DNA from: Parasedimentitalea huanghaiensis | Lineage (GTDB): Bacteria; Pseudomonadota; Alphaproteobacteria; Rhodobacterales; Rhodobacteraceae | DNA length: 56,299 nucleotides | NCBI RefSeq assembly: GCF_009753675.1 | Contig: NZ_WQLV01000020.1 | Span: forward strand, 1-56,299 | Direction: 5' to 3' | Shown here: in pieces, positions 18,506-27,963 of the stretch | Numbering within the stretch: the first letter of the stretch is position 1 | Layout: every line of letters begins with the position of its first letter | Notes under the pieces: generated by a model | Told to the model about the DNA's origin: nothing | What the model saw: only the letters and a program-made list of their open reading frames with translations | The model's database searches: none | Translations under genes and position numbers: made by a program

Positions 18506-20341
18506 ATGTCAATCAAGCCTCCATTTACGGAGCTGGAAATTAAGAAAGCGGGGGCTGGATTCTATGAAGGATACAGTCTGCCGATCGCACTTATCAGCAA
18601 GATCACAATGGCCTTGCTGGTTATCTGGGCTCTCGTATGGCCAGCCAATGCAAACAACACTCTGGGGTCGTTAAACGGGCGCATCCTGAACGATTTCAAT
18701 ACGTTTTATATCGTGATCGTTGGGGCATTTGCCTTCTTTCTGTTTGTTGTAGCAGCCCTGCCGCAAACGGGGAAACGCGTCATGGGACGCGAAGGCGAAG
18801 CGCCGGAGTTCTCTAACTTTTCATGGTTTTCGATGATGTTCGGGGCTGGTTTGGGTGTTGGGTTGATGGTTTTCGCCACCGCTGAACCAATGGGGCTTTG
18901 GGGGTCAAACCCAGTGGTCGTTTCAGGTGAGGTCGCAGGCAACTCCGTAGAGGCTTTGCAATCGGGGTATCGCTACACCTTTCTTCACTACGGCATCCAT
19001 GCCTGGGCGATCTATGTCGTCACTGGTCTGGCGCTGGCCTACTACGCCTATACGCGTGATATGCCACTGACCATCAGATCTGCTCTGACGCCACTGTTTG
19101 GCAAATATGTGAATGGCATCTTTGGTCATATCGTTGATGTTTTGGGTGTTGTTGCGACAATCTTGGGCGTATCGGTAACCATTGGATTTGGCGTCAGCCA
19201 GTTCATTGATGGGCTTTATGCCATCACTGGTATGGACTGGATGATGGATATGACCGGCGACGCACCAGCACCTGGCACTGTAGGACTTGTTACTGGTTTG
19301 GTTGTCATCATGGGACTGTCGATCATTTCGGCGGTTTCCGGGGTGGGGCGTGGGGTGAAATACCTGTCGAACCTGAATCTGGTGCTGTCGATCATCCTAT
19401 TGCTGACTTTTGTCGTGTTTGGATCCTTCCTGTTTGCAATGACCACCTATGCCACGGCTTTGGTGGACTACATCCTGAATTTTGTCGCGCTGAGCTTTGG
19501 TGCTTATGGTCCGCAATCTGCGGATGCCTTTGCCGCAGCATTGCCCGAAGCAGCCAAGCCTCTGTCGGGGGATCTGATGGCAGGCGCAACCAACGCATGG
19601 GGATCGTTTGACGGGTTTAAGTCTGGGCTTGAAGGCGCAGCTGCGGAACTGCCAGAGGCAACTTTGGCCGCAGTATACGAAGCAGGTAACGCGGGACGTC
19701 AGTTCGGTTGGCAATCTGGGTGGACCACGTTCTACTGGGCCTGGTGGATCGCGTTCTCACCTTTCGTTGGCCTGTTCCTTGCCCGCATTTCCAAGGGTCG
19801 TTCCGTTCGGGAATTCATTGTCGGCTGCGTCTTTGCGCCAACGTTGGTTTGCTTTGCATGGATGGCAATTCTGGGCGGTACGGCTATTGATCTGGAACTG
19901 ACCGGTGGCGCAGATGGGGTCATCATCGGGGCGTCTAGCACCGCCAAGCTGTTTGTGACCTTGAGCGAGATGTTATCAGGCAGCTTCCTGTCGATTATCA
20001 CCATCATGTGTGTGGTCCTGATCCTGACGTTTCTGGTGACGTCGGCTGACTCGGGCATTCTGGTGATGAACACCATCATGTCGGGCGGAGAGCAGGAAAC
20101 GGGTGTCAAACATCGCATCGTCTGGGGCGTCATCCTGACACTGGTGATTGGCACTCTGTTGATTGCAGGCAAGATCAATGGCGGAGAAGATGCTATGAAG
20201 GCGTTGAAAAGCGCCATGATCATCGGGGCTCTACCTTTTACGATGGTGATGGGGCTGATGTGTGTGTCGCTGGCTAAGGCGCTGTATCGCGATGGGTTGC
20301 GTGATAAACACAGTGAAACAGCTGCCGCACCTGCCGAGTAA
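18506..20341 (+). CDS. BCCT-family betaine/carnitine/choline-type transporter
   Basis: A 611-residue inner-membrane carrier with about twelve hydrophobic segments, of the betaine-choline-carnitine transporter family. Family signatures are FSMMFGAGLGVGLMVFATAEPM near the third helix and the aromatic WTTFYWAWWIAFSPFVGLFLARISKGR block of the eighth. BCCT carriers import trimethylammonium or similar quaternary compounds, usually with sodium or protons. I start at the ATG at 18506, which follows GGAAGGGAGAG; the track of the frame further up to a GTG at 18488 is less likely. The position directly after the LysR-linked enzymes suggests it imports their substrate. A strong hairpin follows the stop. 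Confidence 0.9.
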   Translation: MSIKPPFTELEIKKAGAGFYEGYSLPIALISKITMALLVIWALVWPANANNTLGSLNGRILNDFNTFYIVIVGAFAFFLFVVAALPQTGKRVMGREGEAPEFSNFSWFSMMFGAGLGVGLMVFATAEPMGLWGSNPVVVSGEVAGNSVEALQSGYRYTFLHYGIHAWAIYVVTGLALAYYAYTRDMPLTIRSALTPLFGKYVNGIFGHIVDVLGVVATILGVSVTIGFGVSQFIDGLYAITGMDWMMDMTGDAPAPGTVGLVTGLVVIMGLSIISAVSGVGRGVKYLSNLNLVLSIILLLTFVVFGSFLFAMTTYATALVDYILNFVALSFGAYGPQSADAFAAALPEAAKPLSGDLMAGATNAWGSFDGFKSGLEGAAAELPEATLAAVYEAGNAGRQFGWQSGWTTFYWAWWIAFSPFVGLFLARISKGRSVREFIVGCVFAPTLVCFAWMAILGGTAIDLELTGGADGVIIGASSTAKLFVTLSEMLSGSFLSIITIMCVVLILTFLVTSADSGILVMNTIMSGGEQETGVKHRIVWGVILTLVIGTLLIAGKINGGEDAMKALKSAMIIGALPFTMVMGLMCVSLAKALYRDGLRDKHSETAAAPAE

Positions 20342-20351
20342 CCATATCAAC

Positions 20352-20376
20352 CGAGCGGGCTGTTGCGGCCCGCTCG
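20352..20376 (+). terminator. Hairpin terminator after the BCCT gene
   Basis: CGAGCGGGC at 20352-20360 pairs perfectly with GCCCGCTCG at 20368-20376 around a seven-base loop, 10 bases after the BCCT stop. No long T run follows. It probably closes the operon, upstream of the convergent TetR gene. Confidence 0.65.
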
Positions 20377-20431
20377 TACAGACAGGTCGCACCTAAACAC
20401 CCGTCGTTGTCTGCTGCGAGGAATTTCTTGG

Positions 20432-21058
20432 TTAAACTGCTGTATCTGGTGGCGACACTGCGGCAGAGATAAAGTCCCTTACACCACCCAAAATCTTGCG
20501 CATTGGAACGCCACTCAACATGCTTCGGGCGGCACTTCCTTCGATTAGCTCAAGTATTAGCTGAGCAGTATCAGAGGGATCTGATAGGGGGCGCAGATCG
20601 CCGTCTGCGGCGCCACGGCTCAGAACACTTGTCAGGCTCGAAGTCAGCAGGTCTCTGTTTTCCAAGAATAAATCAGCGATATCCGGCTTGCGGATTGCTT
20701 CGCTAGTTATTTCGATACTCAGTATCACATTCTCTGGCGCCGCGAGATATTTTGCATAAGCCGTGACAAACTTGTCCAAGACTTTTGGGGCAGGGGAGGT
20801 CTTCGCCAGGATTTTCAGAAATGGGGCTAGTTCGTCGCGTTCAAGTCCAGCGATCTCCACAAGAACATCATGCTTGCTGGGGAAGTGATTGTAGAGATTT
20901 CCCAAGCTCACACCCGCGCGGGTGGCAATGTCACGAACTCCGGTCTGGTGATAGCCGTTTTCCAGAAAACACATCACGGCCGCTTCAAGAATTTTGCGCC
21001 GCCTTTTAGCAAGTGCCTTGTCTCGTTTGCTCTCAGGCGCGACTTCTTGGTTGGACAT
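20432..21058 (-). CDS. TetR-family repressor
   Basis: A 208-residue TetR regulator. The N-terminal helix-turn-helix (about residues 15-65) reads RRKILEAAVMCFLENGYHQTGVRDIATRAGVSLGNLYNHFPSKHDVL, a near-consensus TetR DNA-binding domain. The C-terminal ligand domain is variable and its inducer cannot be read. It is divergent from the RND efflux genes, with a palindromic site between them, so it very likely represses the pump and itself until a toxic or fatty ligand appears. Confidence 0.9.
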   Translation of the reverse strand: MSNQEVAPESKRDKALAKRRRKILEAAVMCFLENGYHQTGVRDIATRAGVSLGNLYNHFPSKHDVLVEIAGLERDELAPFLKILAKTSPAPKVLDKFVTAYAKYLAAPENVILSIEITSEAIRKPDIADLFLENRDLLTSSLTSVLSRGAADGDLRPLSDPSDTAQLILELIEGSAARSMLSGVPMRKILGGVRDFISAAVSPPDTAV

Positions 21059-21074
21059 TTTTCAGCCTCATACT

Positions 21075-21092
21075 TGAACGAACGATCGTTCA
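21075..21092. promoter_or_regulatory. TetR-type operator
   Basis: The inverted repeat TGAACG-N6-CGTTCA spans 21075-21092, and the inner GAACGATCGTTC (21080-21091) is itself a perfect palindrome. It lies 16 bases upstream of the tetR start and in front of the efflux operon. Size and position are as expected for autoregulated TetR sites. Binding is inferred. Confidence 0.7.
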
Positions 21093-21163
21093 CTGTATAT
21101 ATAGCAATTCACGCACTGCCGCAAGTGGTGCTTTGGTTCGAATGATCGCTGGAAGGAATTGAA

Positions 21164-22318
21164 ATGGCCGACAAACCCACACAAGTTAGAGCTTCGAAAA
21201 CGTGGCGGTGGGTTTGGTTTTTTGTGTCTTTGACATTTCTGGCCACTGTTCTGGTCATATTGTCCGAAGCAGAAAACACAGCAGATGTATCTAGAACTGA
21301 GCCTCCGCGAGCTGCTCCGGTTGTGACCGTTCATGAGATCGGTTTCAAAGAGGTCAATGCTACGATTTCGGCTTACGCAGAGTTACGTCCGCACTGGGAT
21401 GCGGACATCCGGAGTGCCGTATCCGGGCGGATCCTGGAAGTATACGACGAAGCCCTAGCAGGTGCGCGTGTTCAAAAGGGCGCGCGTTTGTTTTCGATCG
21501 AAAAAACTCAGTTTCAAACCACAGTGGCATCTGCTGAACTGAGCCTTGAAGATGCCAGGTTGGCGTTATTGCGCGCTCAAAACAGCATGGCTGTAGCCCT
21601 ACGCCAGTTTGAGAGAGATGGCACCAAGCCGCCAACCGACCTTGCCATTCATTTGCCCCAGGTGCGTATTGCAGAACGTACCGTGGCCTCTGCAAAGGCC
21701 CAATTGCAGGCGGCGCAGCGAGAGCTTGAAAATACCGAGATTACCGCCCCGTTTTCTGGCTTTGTCACAAAGCGTTCGGCCAGCCTTGGGCAAACGGTCA
21801 ATGCGGGTGAAACTCTGGTACACTTATCGGATGACCGCCAGTTCGAGTTGATGGTGGAATTGAGCCAGGCCGACTGGGAATTACTTGATCATCCTATAGC
21901 AGGAAAAACGGCTGAGGTTTTTCATCGCGATGGGCGCCTACTTGGGCAGGCACGCATCCGGCAAGGGGGAGGGTTTTTGGATAAAGCTACCCGCCAGGTG
22001 CGCGTGTTTCTGGAAGTCCGCAATCCGAGCGAAGCAATGTTGGCAGGTGACTTTTTGAAAGTTGTATTCCACGGGCGGAGCATTTCGAACACATTGGCCA
22101 TACCCGAAGCCGCTCTTTCAAGGGCCGGTTATGTCTGGATGGTGGACAGAAAGAACCAACTGCGCCGTTTCAGACCTGACATCCTGTTTCGCACTGAAAA
22201 TGCAATTTCTGTATTTGCTCCGCAGGGATCAGGCCCCTGGAACATCGTCAAAACACCTCTTGCTTCGTTCCTGCCCGGCCAACGGGTGACCCCACAAAGG
22301 GTGAGGGTTGAGCTATGA
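21164..22318 (+). CDS. RND efflux periplasmic adaptor (HlyD/AcrA family)
   Basis: A 384-residue membrane fusion protein. It has an N-terminal signal anchor (WRWVWFFVSLTFLATVLVIL), then the biotinyl-lipoyl-like halves flanking a coiled-coil hairpin. The lipoyl marks are SAVSGRILEVYDEALAGARVQKGARLF and ITAPFSGFVTKRSASLGQTVNAGE, and the hairpin between them is rich in Ala, Gln, Arg and Glu. It bridges the inner-membrane pump to an outer-membrane channel; no TolC-like gene lies in the window. GGAAGGA precedes the ATG, and the stop overlaps the pump start by four bases. Confidence 0.92.
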   Translation: MADKPTQVRASKTWRWVWFFVSLTFLATVLVILSEAENTADVSRTEPPRAAPVVTVHEIGFKEVNATISAYAELRPHWDADIRSAVSGRILEVYDEALAGARVQKGARLFSIEKTQFQTTVASAELSLEDARLALLRAQNSMAVALRQFERDGTKPPTDLAIHLPQVRIAERTVASAKAQLQAAQRELENTEITAPFSGFVTKRSASLGQTVNAGETLVHLSDDRQFELMVELSQADWELLDHPIAGKTAEVFHRDGRLLGQARIRQGGGFLDKATRQVRVFLEVRNPSEAMLAGDFLKVVFHGRSISNTLAIPEAALSRAGYVWMVDRKNQLRRFRPDILFRTENAISVFAPQGSGPWNIVKTPLASFLPGQRVTPQRVRVEL

Positions 22319-25300
22319 AGTCACTTGCCTCTTGGTTCATCCGCAACCCCGTTGCCGCAAACTTGCTGATGGCATTGATATTGTTTCTTGGTGTGCAGAC
22401 GATGTTCTCAATCCGTATCGAAGGGTTTCCACGTATTCCCCCGGAAAGTGTAGAAATTTCCATCGTCTATCCGGATGCCACCGTCGAACAGGTTGATGAG
22501 TTGGTGACCCGGAAAGTCGAACAGGCGCTCGAGGGGGTGGAAGGTGTCCGCAGCATTTCCGCACAGTCGAGCAATGGAGTGAGTTCGATTTCCGTGCGCC
22601 GCGCAGGTGGGGTAAAACTGCAAACGGTTTTGGATCGCGTTCGCATCCGGATTGATGGGATGACCGATCTGCCAGCGACGGCGCGCCGACCTGTGATCGA
22701 GGCTTCAGGATATGACTTTCCGGCCCTCTATGTGAACCTGCATGGGGACGCCGATCCGGCGACCCTGCAGACATTGGCTCAACGGCTAAAAGAAGAACTG
22801 TTGGCGCAACCTGAATTGTCTCGGCTGAATATCTGGGGTTTGATCCCGCGCGAGTTGCGAATTGAGGTGGATCCACAAAAGCTACGCCAATACGGGCTAA
22901 CCATCGCTGATGTTTCCACCGCAATTCAGGCGAATTCACTGACATTTCAGGCTGGCCAATTGCGCACCGAAGGTGGCACCGTTTTTCTGCGCGCAGATGA
23001 CAGGGCGCGTTATGCCCCCGAATACGCGGCGCTGCCGATCATCGAACGGGCCGACGGTTCTTATGTTTCGTTGGCAGACCTAGCAACGATTGAAGATGGC
23101 TTTCTAGATGGTGATTTTCTGTTTCGGTTAAACGGAAACCCGACCATTGGCATGGAGATCTTGATTGGGCAAAAGGAAAATTTGCTGGAAATCAGCCAAG
23201 TGGTGCGAGAGGTCATCGAGGACTTCAAGGCACAGCTGCCGCCATCTATCGAAGCAGAGGTTTGGGGCGATAGTGCCGGTTACATTTCGGATCGCTTGGC
23301 ATTGCTTAAGTCTAACGGGGTGCAGGGACTGCTGTTGGTCACCTTCATATTGGCGGTGTTTCTAAATCTGCGGCTTGCCTTTTGGGTGGCGATGGGAATC
23401 CCGATTTCGGTCATGGGGGCGATGGCTGTCGCAGGTTCAAAATGGGTGGATTATTCGCTCAATGATGTCACAACGTTTGGGCTGATCATCGCTTTGGGCA
23501 TCTTGGTGGACGACGCAGTTGTCGTCGGCGAAAGCGTATTCGAAGAGCGAATGAAGGTAAAAGACCCCGTTGCGGGAACTGAACGCGGGGTGGAGCGCGT
23601 TGCAGTGGCTACGGTGTTTGGTGTGCTGACAACGATCGCCGCATTCTTCCCGATGCTGTTGATGGATAATCCTCTGGGCAAAGTCATGGCCAGCTTTGCA
23701 GGCATTGTGATCTTAGCGCTCATTTTCTCATTGATTGAAAGCAAACTCATTTTACCGGCACATCTGGCCCAATTGCCGATGGACGGGAAACGCCGCTACA
23801 TGGTGACCCGCCTTTGGGGGCGGGTTCAGGATGCAGCCCGTGGCGGTCTGTTCTGGTTCCGCGATCGTGTTTATCAGCCAATTCTTGTTGTTTCTATCGC
23901 GCATCGGTACGCGGTGCTGATCGTGTTCGTTGCTGCGGGCACATTGGGGTTGGGTCTGATGGGAATAGGCAAGGTTAAAACAGTGTTTTTCCCTGATGTT
24001 CCGGGACAGATTATCACGGTGAACCTTGAAATGGATGCGCGCGCGCCGTTTGCCCTGACAAAGGCCAATGTGGATAGGATCGAAAAACTGGGCCGGGAGC
24101 TGAATACAGAGATTGCAGAAGGCGAAGGTATGGAAAAGCCACCGATCAAGACCTTTTTCACCCTGATCAGCAGTGCAGGCAGTGCCCAGCTTTACGCCGA
24201 GATGCTGCCGGTGGCTGAACGACCCGAGGTGGCGATTTTGGACGTGGTGGCTGCCTGGAGGAAACGGGTGGGACAGGTCGAAGGTGCAACAGAACTCGAA
24301 TTTTCCGGGTCGGATGAGCTGGCCGGTGGGTTCCAGATCCGTCTGATGTCGAAAGATCCGGATTTACTTGCCCAAGCGAGCATCGAGATGCGCAGGTTTT
24401 TGGATGAAATTGACGGTGTAACGAATATTCGGGATGGCTTGGTGGGGGGGCAGCCAGAGTTGAAACTGCACCTGCGCCCGGATGCCCGCAATCTTGGCTT
24501 CACAGCAGAAACCCTGGCAAACCAGATTGGCTATGGCTTTGGCGGTGCTGAAGTGACCCGGGTCCATCGTGATGGGGCCGAGGTGCGTGTTGTTGTGCAG
24601 AACGCGCGCGTTGCGCGCGATACAATTGACGACCTGATGCAAACCCATCTGCGAAGCTCAACCGGTGCATGGGTGCCGTTGCAGACCGTTGCGGACATTG
24701 AAGGCAGTTATGTCGCTGGGATGATCTTTCGCCGTGACGGGCAGCGTGTGAACACTGTGGCCGCCTCCGTTGACCGTGGGGTGGTGGCCCCGGAAGAAGT
24801 TGGACAGGCCGTATTTGAACAGCTGCTGCCGCAGCTTTCCTCAAAATACCCAAGCGTCAAAGTTGTGGGAGCGGGGGAGCTGGAGGAAATCGGGGAAATA
24901 AAGGGCAATCTGATTGATGCGCTGATCTTGGCCGCAGTTCTGATCTATATTCTTATGGCAGTCCCATTAAAGAGCTATTGGCAGCCCATTATTATTCTGG
25001 CGATCGTGCCCTTTGGTTTTATTGCGGCTGCGGTTGGGCACTTGATCACAGGTGTGACTTTATCCTTGTTTTCCTTCTTTGGGATGCTGGCGCTGACAGG
25101 TGTTGTGGTGAACGACAGTCTGGTCATGATTACCCGTTACAATCAGGCGCGCGAAGACGGGAAAACCGTGCCCGATGCATTGAAAGATGCCGGCTTGGGG
25201 CGGTTTCAGGCCATTTTTCTGACCACAGCCACAACCGTGATCGGACTAATGCCATTGCTCATGGAAACCTCTGAACAGGCGCAATACCTTATTCCAGCAG

Positions 25301-25443
25301 CAGTTTCGCTGGTCTTCGGCGAGTTGTTCGGAACCGCGTTGATGTTGATCCTTGTACCGGTGTTGATTGCAATAACCGAAGACCTGTTTGCCTTGTTTCG
25401 CCCCAACACTTCCTCCTCAAAGGTTGGAAGGCAATCAATATGA
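22315..25443 (+). CDS. RND-family efflux pump (AcrB/MexF superfamily)
   Basis: A 1042-residue inner-membrane pump, a normal length for the family. The first helix (PVAANLLMALILFLGVQTMF), a long periplasmic part, the central helices with the proton-relay pair in LGILVDDAVVVGESVFEERM, and the repeated second half (ALTGVVVNDSLVMITRYNQ) are all visible. It expels hydrophobic or amphipathic compounds by proton exchange. The substrate cannot be read from sequence. It is coupled by four-base overlaps both to the adaptor upstream and to the DUF2141 gene downstream. Confidence 0.93.
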   Translation: MKSLASWFIRNPVAANLLMALILFLGVQTMFSIRIEGFPRIPPESVEISIVYPDATVEQVDELVTRKVEQALEGVEGVRSISAQSSNGVSSISVRRAGGVKLQTVLDRVRIRIDGMTDLPATARRPVIEASGYDFPALYVNLHGDADPATLQTLAQRLKEELLAQPELSRLNIWGLIPRELRIEVDPQKLRQYGLTIADVSTAIQANSLTFQAGQLRTEGGTVFLRADDRARYAPEYAALPIIERADGSYVSLADLATIEDGFLDGDFLFRLNGNPTIGMEILIGQKENLLEISQVVREVIEDFKAQLPPSIEAEVWGDSAGYISDRLALLKSNGVQGLLLVTFILAVFLNLRLAFWVAMGIPISVMGAMAVAGSKWVDYSLNDVTTFGLIIALGILVDDAVVVGESVFEERMKVKDPVAGTERGVERVAVATVFGVLTTIAAFFPMLLMDNPLGKVMASFAGIVILALIFSLIESKLILPAHLAQLPMDGKRRYMVTRLWGRVQDAARGGLFWFRDRVYQPILVVSIAHRYAVLIVFVAAGTLGLGLMGIGKVKTVFFPDVPGQIITVNLEMDARAPFALTKANVDRIEKLGRELNTEIAEGEGMEKPPIKTFFTLISSAGSAQLYAEMLPVAERPEVAILDVVAAWRKRVGQVEGATELEFSGSDELAGGFQIRLMSKDPDLLAQASIEMRRFLDEIDGVTNIRDGLVGGQPELKLHLRPDARNLGFTAETLANQIGYGFGGAEVTRVHRDGAEVRVVVQNARVARDTIDDLMQTHLRSSTGAWVPLQTVADIEGSYVAGMIFRRDGQRVNTVAASVDRGVVAPEEVGQAVFEQLLPQLSSKYPSVKVVGAGELEEIGEIKGNLIDALILAAVLIYILMAVPLKSYWQPIIILAIVPFGFIAAAVGHLITGVTLSLFSFFGMLALTGVVVNDSLVMITRYNQAREDGKTVPDALKDAGLGRFQAIFLTTATTVIGLMPLLMETSEQAQYLIPAAVSLVFGELFGTALMLILVPVLIAITEDLFALFRPNTSSSKVGRQSI

Positions 25444-25862
25444 AAACTCGTTTGCTCCCATTTCCTTTAGCGGCCTTTTTGACTTTATCTGCACCAGCGT
25501 TTTCTGAGGGCATCCAATTGACCATCGAAGGCGTGCGCAACAGCGCTGGAAACGTTTTGATCCTCGTGTTCGATAACGCCAAAGACTACGAGACACTCAA
25601 CTATTGGAATGTCGTGGACTATGCTGAAATATCGGCGCAGACGGGTATAGTGCGTCACAATTTCTCTGCGTTGAATGAAGGTCCCTATGCTGTTTTTCTG
25701 TTTCATGATGAAAACGAGGATGAGGATCTGAACATACGTGGCAGCCATTTGTTAGAGGGGGTAGGTGGGTCAGGTGCGCCAAACCGCGAGGATGACCCGA
25801 ACTTTAGCCAGGCCTCGGTGTTGCCGGGCAAAGTCACCGTACGTGTGCACTACGACAAGTAG
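25440..25862 (+). CDS. DUF2141-family small periplasmic protein
   Basis: A 140-residue secreted protein with a signal peptide (LLPFPLAAFLTLSAPAFSEG) and a mature domain that fits DUF2141. Its marks are the repeated VRNSAGNVLILVFD opening, the acidic FHDENEDEDLNIRG loop and a final VRVHYDK strand. The function of the family is not known to me; a small beta-sandwich that may bind calcium through the acidic loop is plausible. It overlaps the RND pump stop by four bases, so it is made with the pump and may assist it in the periplasm. Confidence 0.8.
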   Translation: MKTRLLPFPLAAFLTLSAPAFSEGIQLTIEGVRNSAGNVLILVFDNAKDYETLNYWNVVDYAEISAQTGIVRHNFSALNEGPYAVFLFHDENEDEDLNIRGSHLLEGVGGSGAPNREDDPNFSQASVLPGKVTVRVHYDK

Positions 25863-25982
25863 CCTCTGGGTCTGGTCCGTCTCTACATTGGGATTGTTCC
25901 AGTTCATTTGATATCGAGCCCTTGCACCCTGTGGGCGAAATGAACATCTTGAACACTAGGATTTGCAGAAAGGAATTTTGGT

Positions 25983-27227
25983 ATGCGCGTCACACGGAGA
26001 TGGGTTGCCGCCACAGGGCTGGCAGCAGTAATGGCCGGGTGCACGGCAGGATCTGTAACCGGGCCAAGCAACGCTCGCACAACCGATCCTGATCTACGCC
26101 CACAGCCAAATTCTGGCTATGACACATGGGTTGCCTCCTTTCGCAACCGGGCCATGCAACAGGGCATTTCGCAGGCGACCCTGAATGCAGCGTTTCGCAA
26201 TGCCGGATTTCTGCCCGGAGTGGTCAAGCGCGATCGCAACCAGACTGAATTCTCGCGTACGCTTGAGGATTATCTTGCCATTGTCGCATCGCCGGAAAAG
26301 GTGGCTGCAGGGCGGTCAAATTACCGCCAACGCGCGGCGCTGCTGGGGGAGATCGAAACGCGCTATGGTGTACCAACATCGGTGATTGCTGCGATCTGGG
26401 GAATGGAAAGCAATTACGGAACCCGTCGCGGTGACATTTCGGTAATCTCAGCAACGTCAACCTTAGCCTATGACGGTCGGCGCGGCGCCTTCTTTGAAAA
26501 GCAACTGATTGAATCGCTGCGGATCTTGCAGAAGGGTGATGTTGCTGCGTCTGGATTGGTTGGCAGCTGGGCTGGCGCGATGGGGCATACCCAGTTCATC
26601 CCCACAACCTATGCGGCCTATGCTGTTGATTTTCGTGGTGACGGACGCCGGGATATCTGGTCTGACGATCCTACTGATGGGCTGGCATCGGCTGCTGCAT
26701 ACCTGAAGGCGTCAGGATGGCAACGTGGCAAGCCCTGGGGCCAGGAGGTGCGCCTGCCATCAGGATTTAATACCGCCCTAGCAGGGCGCGACAAACGTCG
26801 TGCCATTTCAGAATGGTCAGCGCTGGGCATCAAAACTGTCACCGGTGGATCTGTGCCAGATCATGGTGCTGCGGCCTTGTTGCTGCCCTCTGGCCCCAGT
26901 GGCCCGGCATTTCTGGCCTTTCGCAACTTCAATGTCATTTTGCGTTATAACAATTCCGAGAACTACGGCATCGGCGTTGGCTATTTGTCGGATCGTATTG
27001 CCGGGGCGGGACCATTGTCCGCCAGTTTCCCTCCAGATCGCTACGGGTTGACGATTGACGACCGCCGCCGATTGCAGAAACAGTTGACCGCTGCAGGATT
27101 TGATACTGGGGGCACCGATGGGGTTATTGGCCCTAAAAGCGAAGCTGCAATCCGGTCCTATCAGACCAGCCGTGGCCTCCCGGTAACGGGTGCACCATCG
27201 CGCGAGCTGCTGGCAATGCTTGGCTAG
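25983..27227 (+). CDS. Lytic murein transglycosylase lipoprotein (MltB family) with peptidoglycan-binding domain
   Basis: A 414-residue protein. The N-terminus is a lipoprotein signal with lipobox AVMAGC (cysteine at about residue 20). The SLT_2/MltB catalytic domain (about 40-330) carries the catalytic glutamate in IWGMESNYGTRRG and the GAMGHTQFIPTTY motif. The C-terminal 60 residues form a PG_binding_1 repeat (LQKQLTAAGFDTGGTDGVIGPKSEAAIRSYQ). It cleaves peptidoglycan glycan strands at the outer membrane. It stands 120 bases after the DUF2141 gene and is convergent with the LuxR-type gene. GGAATTTTG precedes the ATG. Confidence 0.92.
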   Translation: MRVTRRWVAATGLAAVMAGCTAGSVTGPSNARTTDPDLRPQPNSGYDTWVASFRNRAMQQGISQATLNAAFRNAGFLPGVVKRDRNQTEFSRTLEDYLAIVASPEKVAAGRSNYRQRAALLGEIETRYGVPTSVIAAIWGMESNYGTRRGDISVISATSTLAYDGRRGAFFEKQLIESLRILQKGDVAASGLVGSWAGAMGHTQFIPTTYAAYAVDFRGDGRRDIWSDDPTDGLASAAAYLKASGWQRGKPWGQEVRLPSGFNTALAGRDKRRAISEWSALGIKTVTGGSVPDHGAAALLLPSGPSGPAFLAFRNFNVILRYNNSENYGIGVGYLSDRIAGAGPLSASFPPDRYGLTIDDRRRLQKQLTAAGFDTGGTDGVIGPKSEAAIRSYQTSRGLPVTGAPSRELLAMLG

Positions 27228-27238
27228 ATCACAAGCCG

Positions 27239-27901
27239 TTATTTGATGTTACTTCGCGTGACCACGTCACTACCGCTAAGCCCACCCAGCGCCTGAAATA
27301 AGGCGCTGGTATTGCCGACACCAAACTTCTTCAGCAAGTTGGCCCGGTAGACTTCAACTGTCCGATATGACAGCTCGAGTTTCCGGGCAATTTCCTTGCT
27401 GGTCATGCCGTCCATCAGAAAAGAAACAATTTCCCGCTCACGGCGTGTCAGCGCCACATAGGGGCGGACGTCTGATAGGTCGGCAAAGCTCCAGACTGCA
27501 CGCATTAAAGGTTCATCCGGGGTAAAGGAGTGACCACGAACACGACACCAGAACAGGGTGCCGTCCTTTCGGGCCATGACCCGTTCATCCCAATAAGTAT
27601 TTGATGCCTGCAGTTCCTCGACACCACGGTCGCGAATGTTCAGGAACTCGGTTTCGCTTGGGTAAAGGACTGAAAATAATTTGTTTTTCAGTTCATCTGT
27701 GTCGTAGTCAAACATCTCGGCGAAGGCGTTGTTATAAGTTCGGATCGTACGGTTTTCAGTCACAACAAGACCAACTGGCGCAAACTGAAAGGCCAGCTCG
27801 GCAAGGTCTCCGCTGCCAAAGCAATCATCTATACGTAGTTCCACGATGTTGATTTGTCCCCCAAGACACTGAACCATGCAGTCAGCAATATTAGAGAACA
27901 A
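27239..27901 (-). CDS. PAS domain LuxR-type transcriptional regulator
   Basis: A 220-residue regulator. Residues about 35-150 form a PAS domain (FAPVGLVVTENRTIRTYNNAFAEMFDYDTDEL, then DERVMARKDGTLFWCRVRG). The C-terminal GerE/LuxR helix-turn-helix reads LTRREREIVSFLMDGMTSKEIARKLELSYRTVEVYRANLLKKFGV. There is no receiver domain, so control comes through the PAS ligand or a partner rather than phosphorylation of a REC site. It is divergent from the ABC operon at 27964 across 62 bases and is the natural candidate to regulate it. A start 8 codons downstream is possible. Confidence 0.87.
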   Translation of the reverse strand: MFSNIADCMVQCLGGQINIVELRIDDCFGSGDLAELAFQFAPVGLVVTENRTIRTYNNAFAEMFDYDTDELKNKLFSVLYPSETEFLNIRDRGVEELQASNTYWDERVMARKDGTLFWCRVRGHSFTPDEPLMRAVWSFADLSDVRPYVALTRREREIVSFLMDGMTSKEIARKLELSYRTVEVYRANLLKKFGVGNTSALFQALGGLSGSDVVTRSNIK

Positions 27902-27963
27902 TATGACGGCAGGACTGACAGGCGCAATGCCCTAACAGCCTGTTCATTTAGGGAGAAACCATC

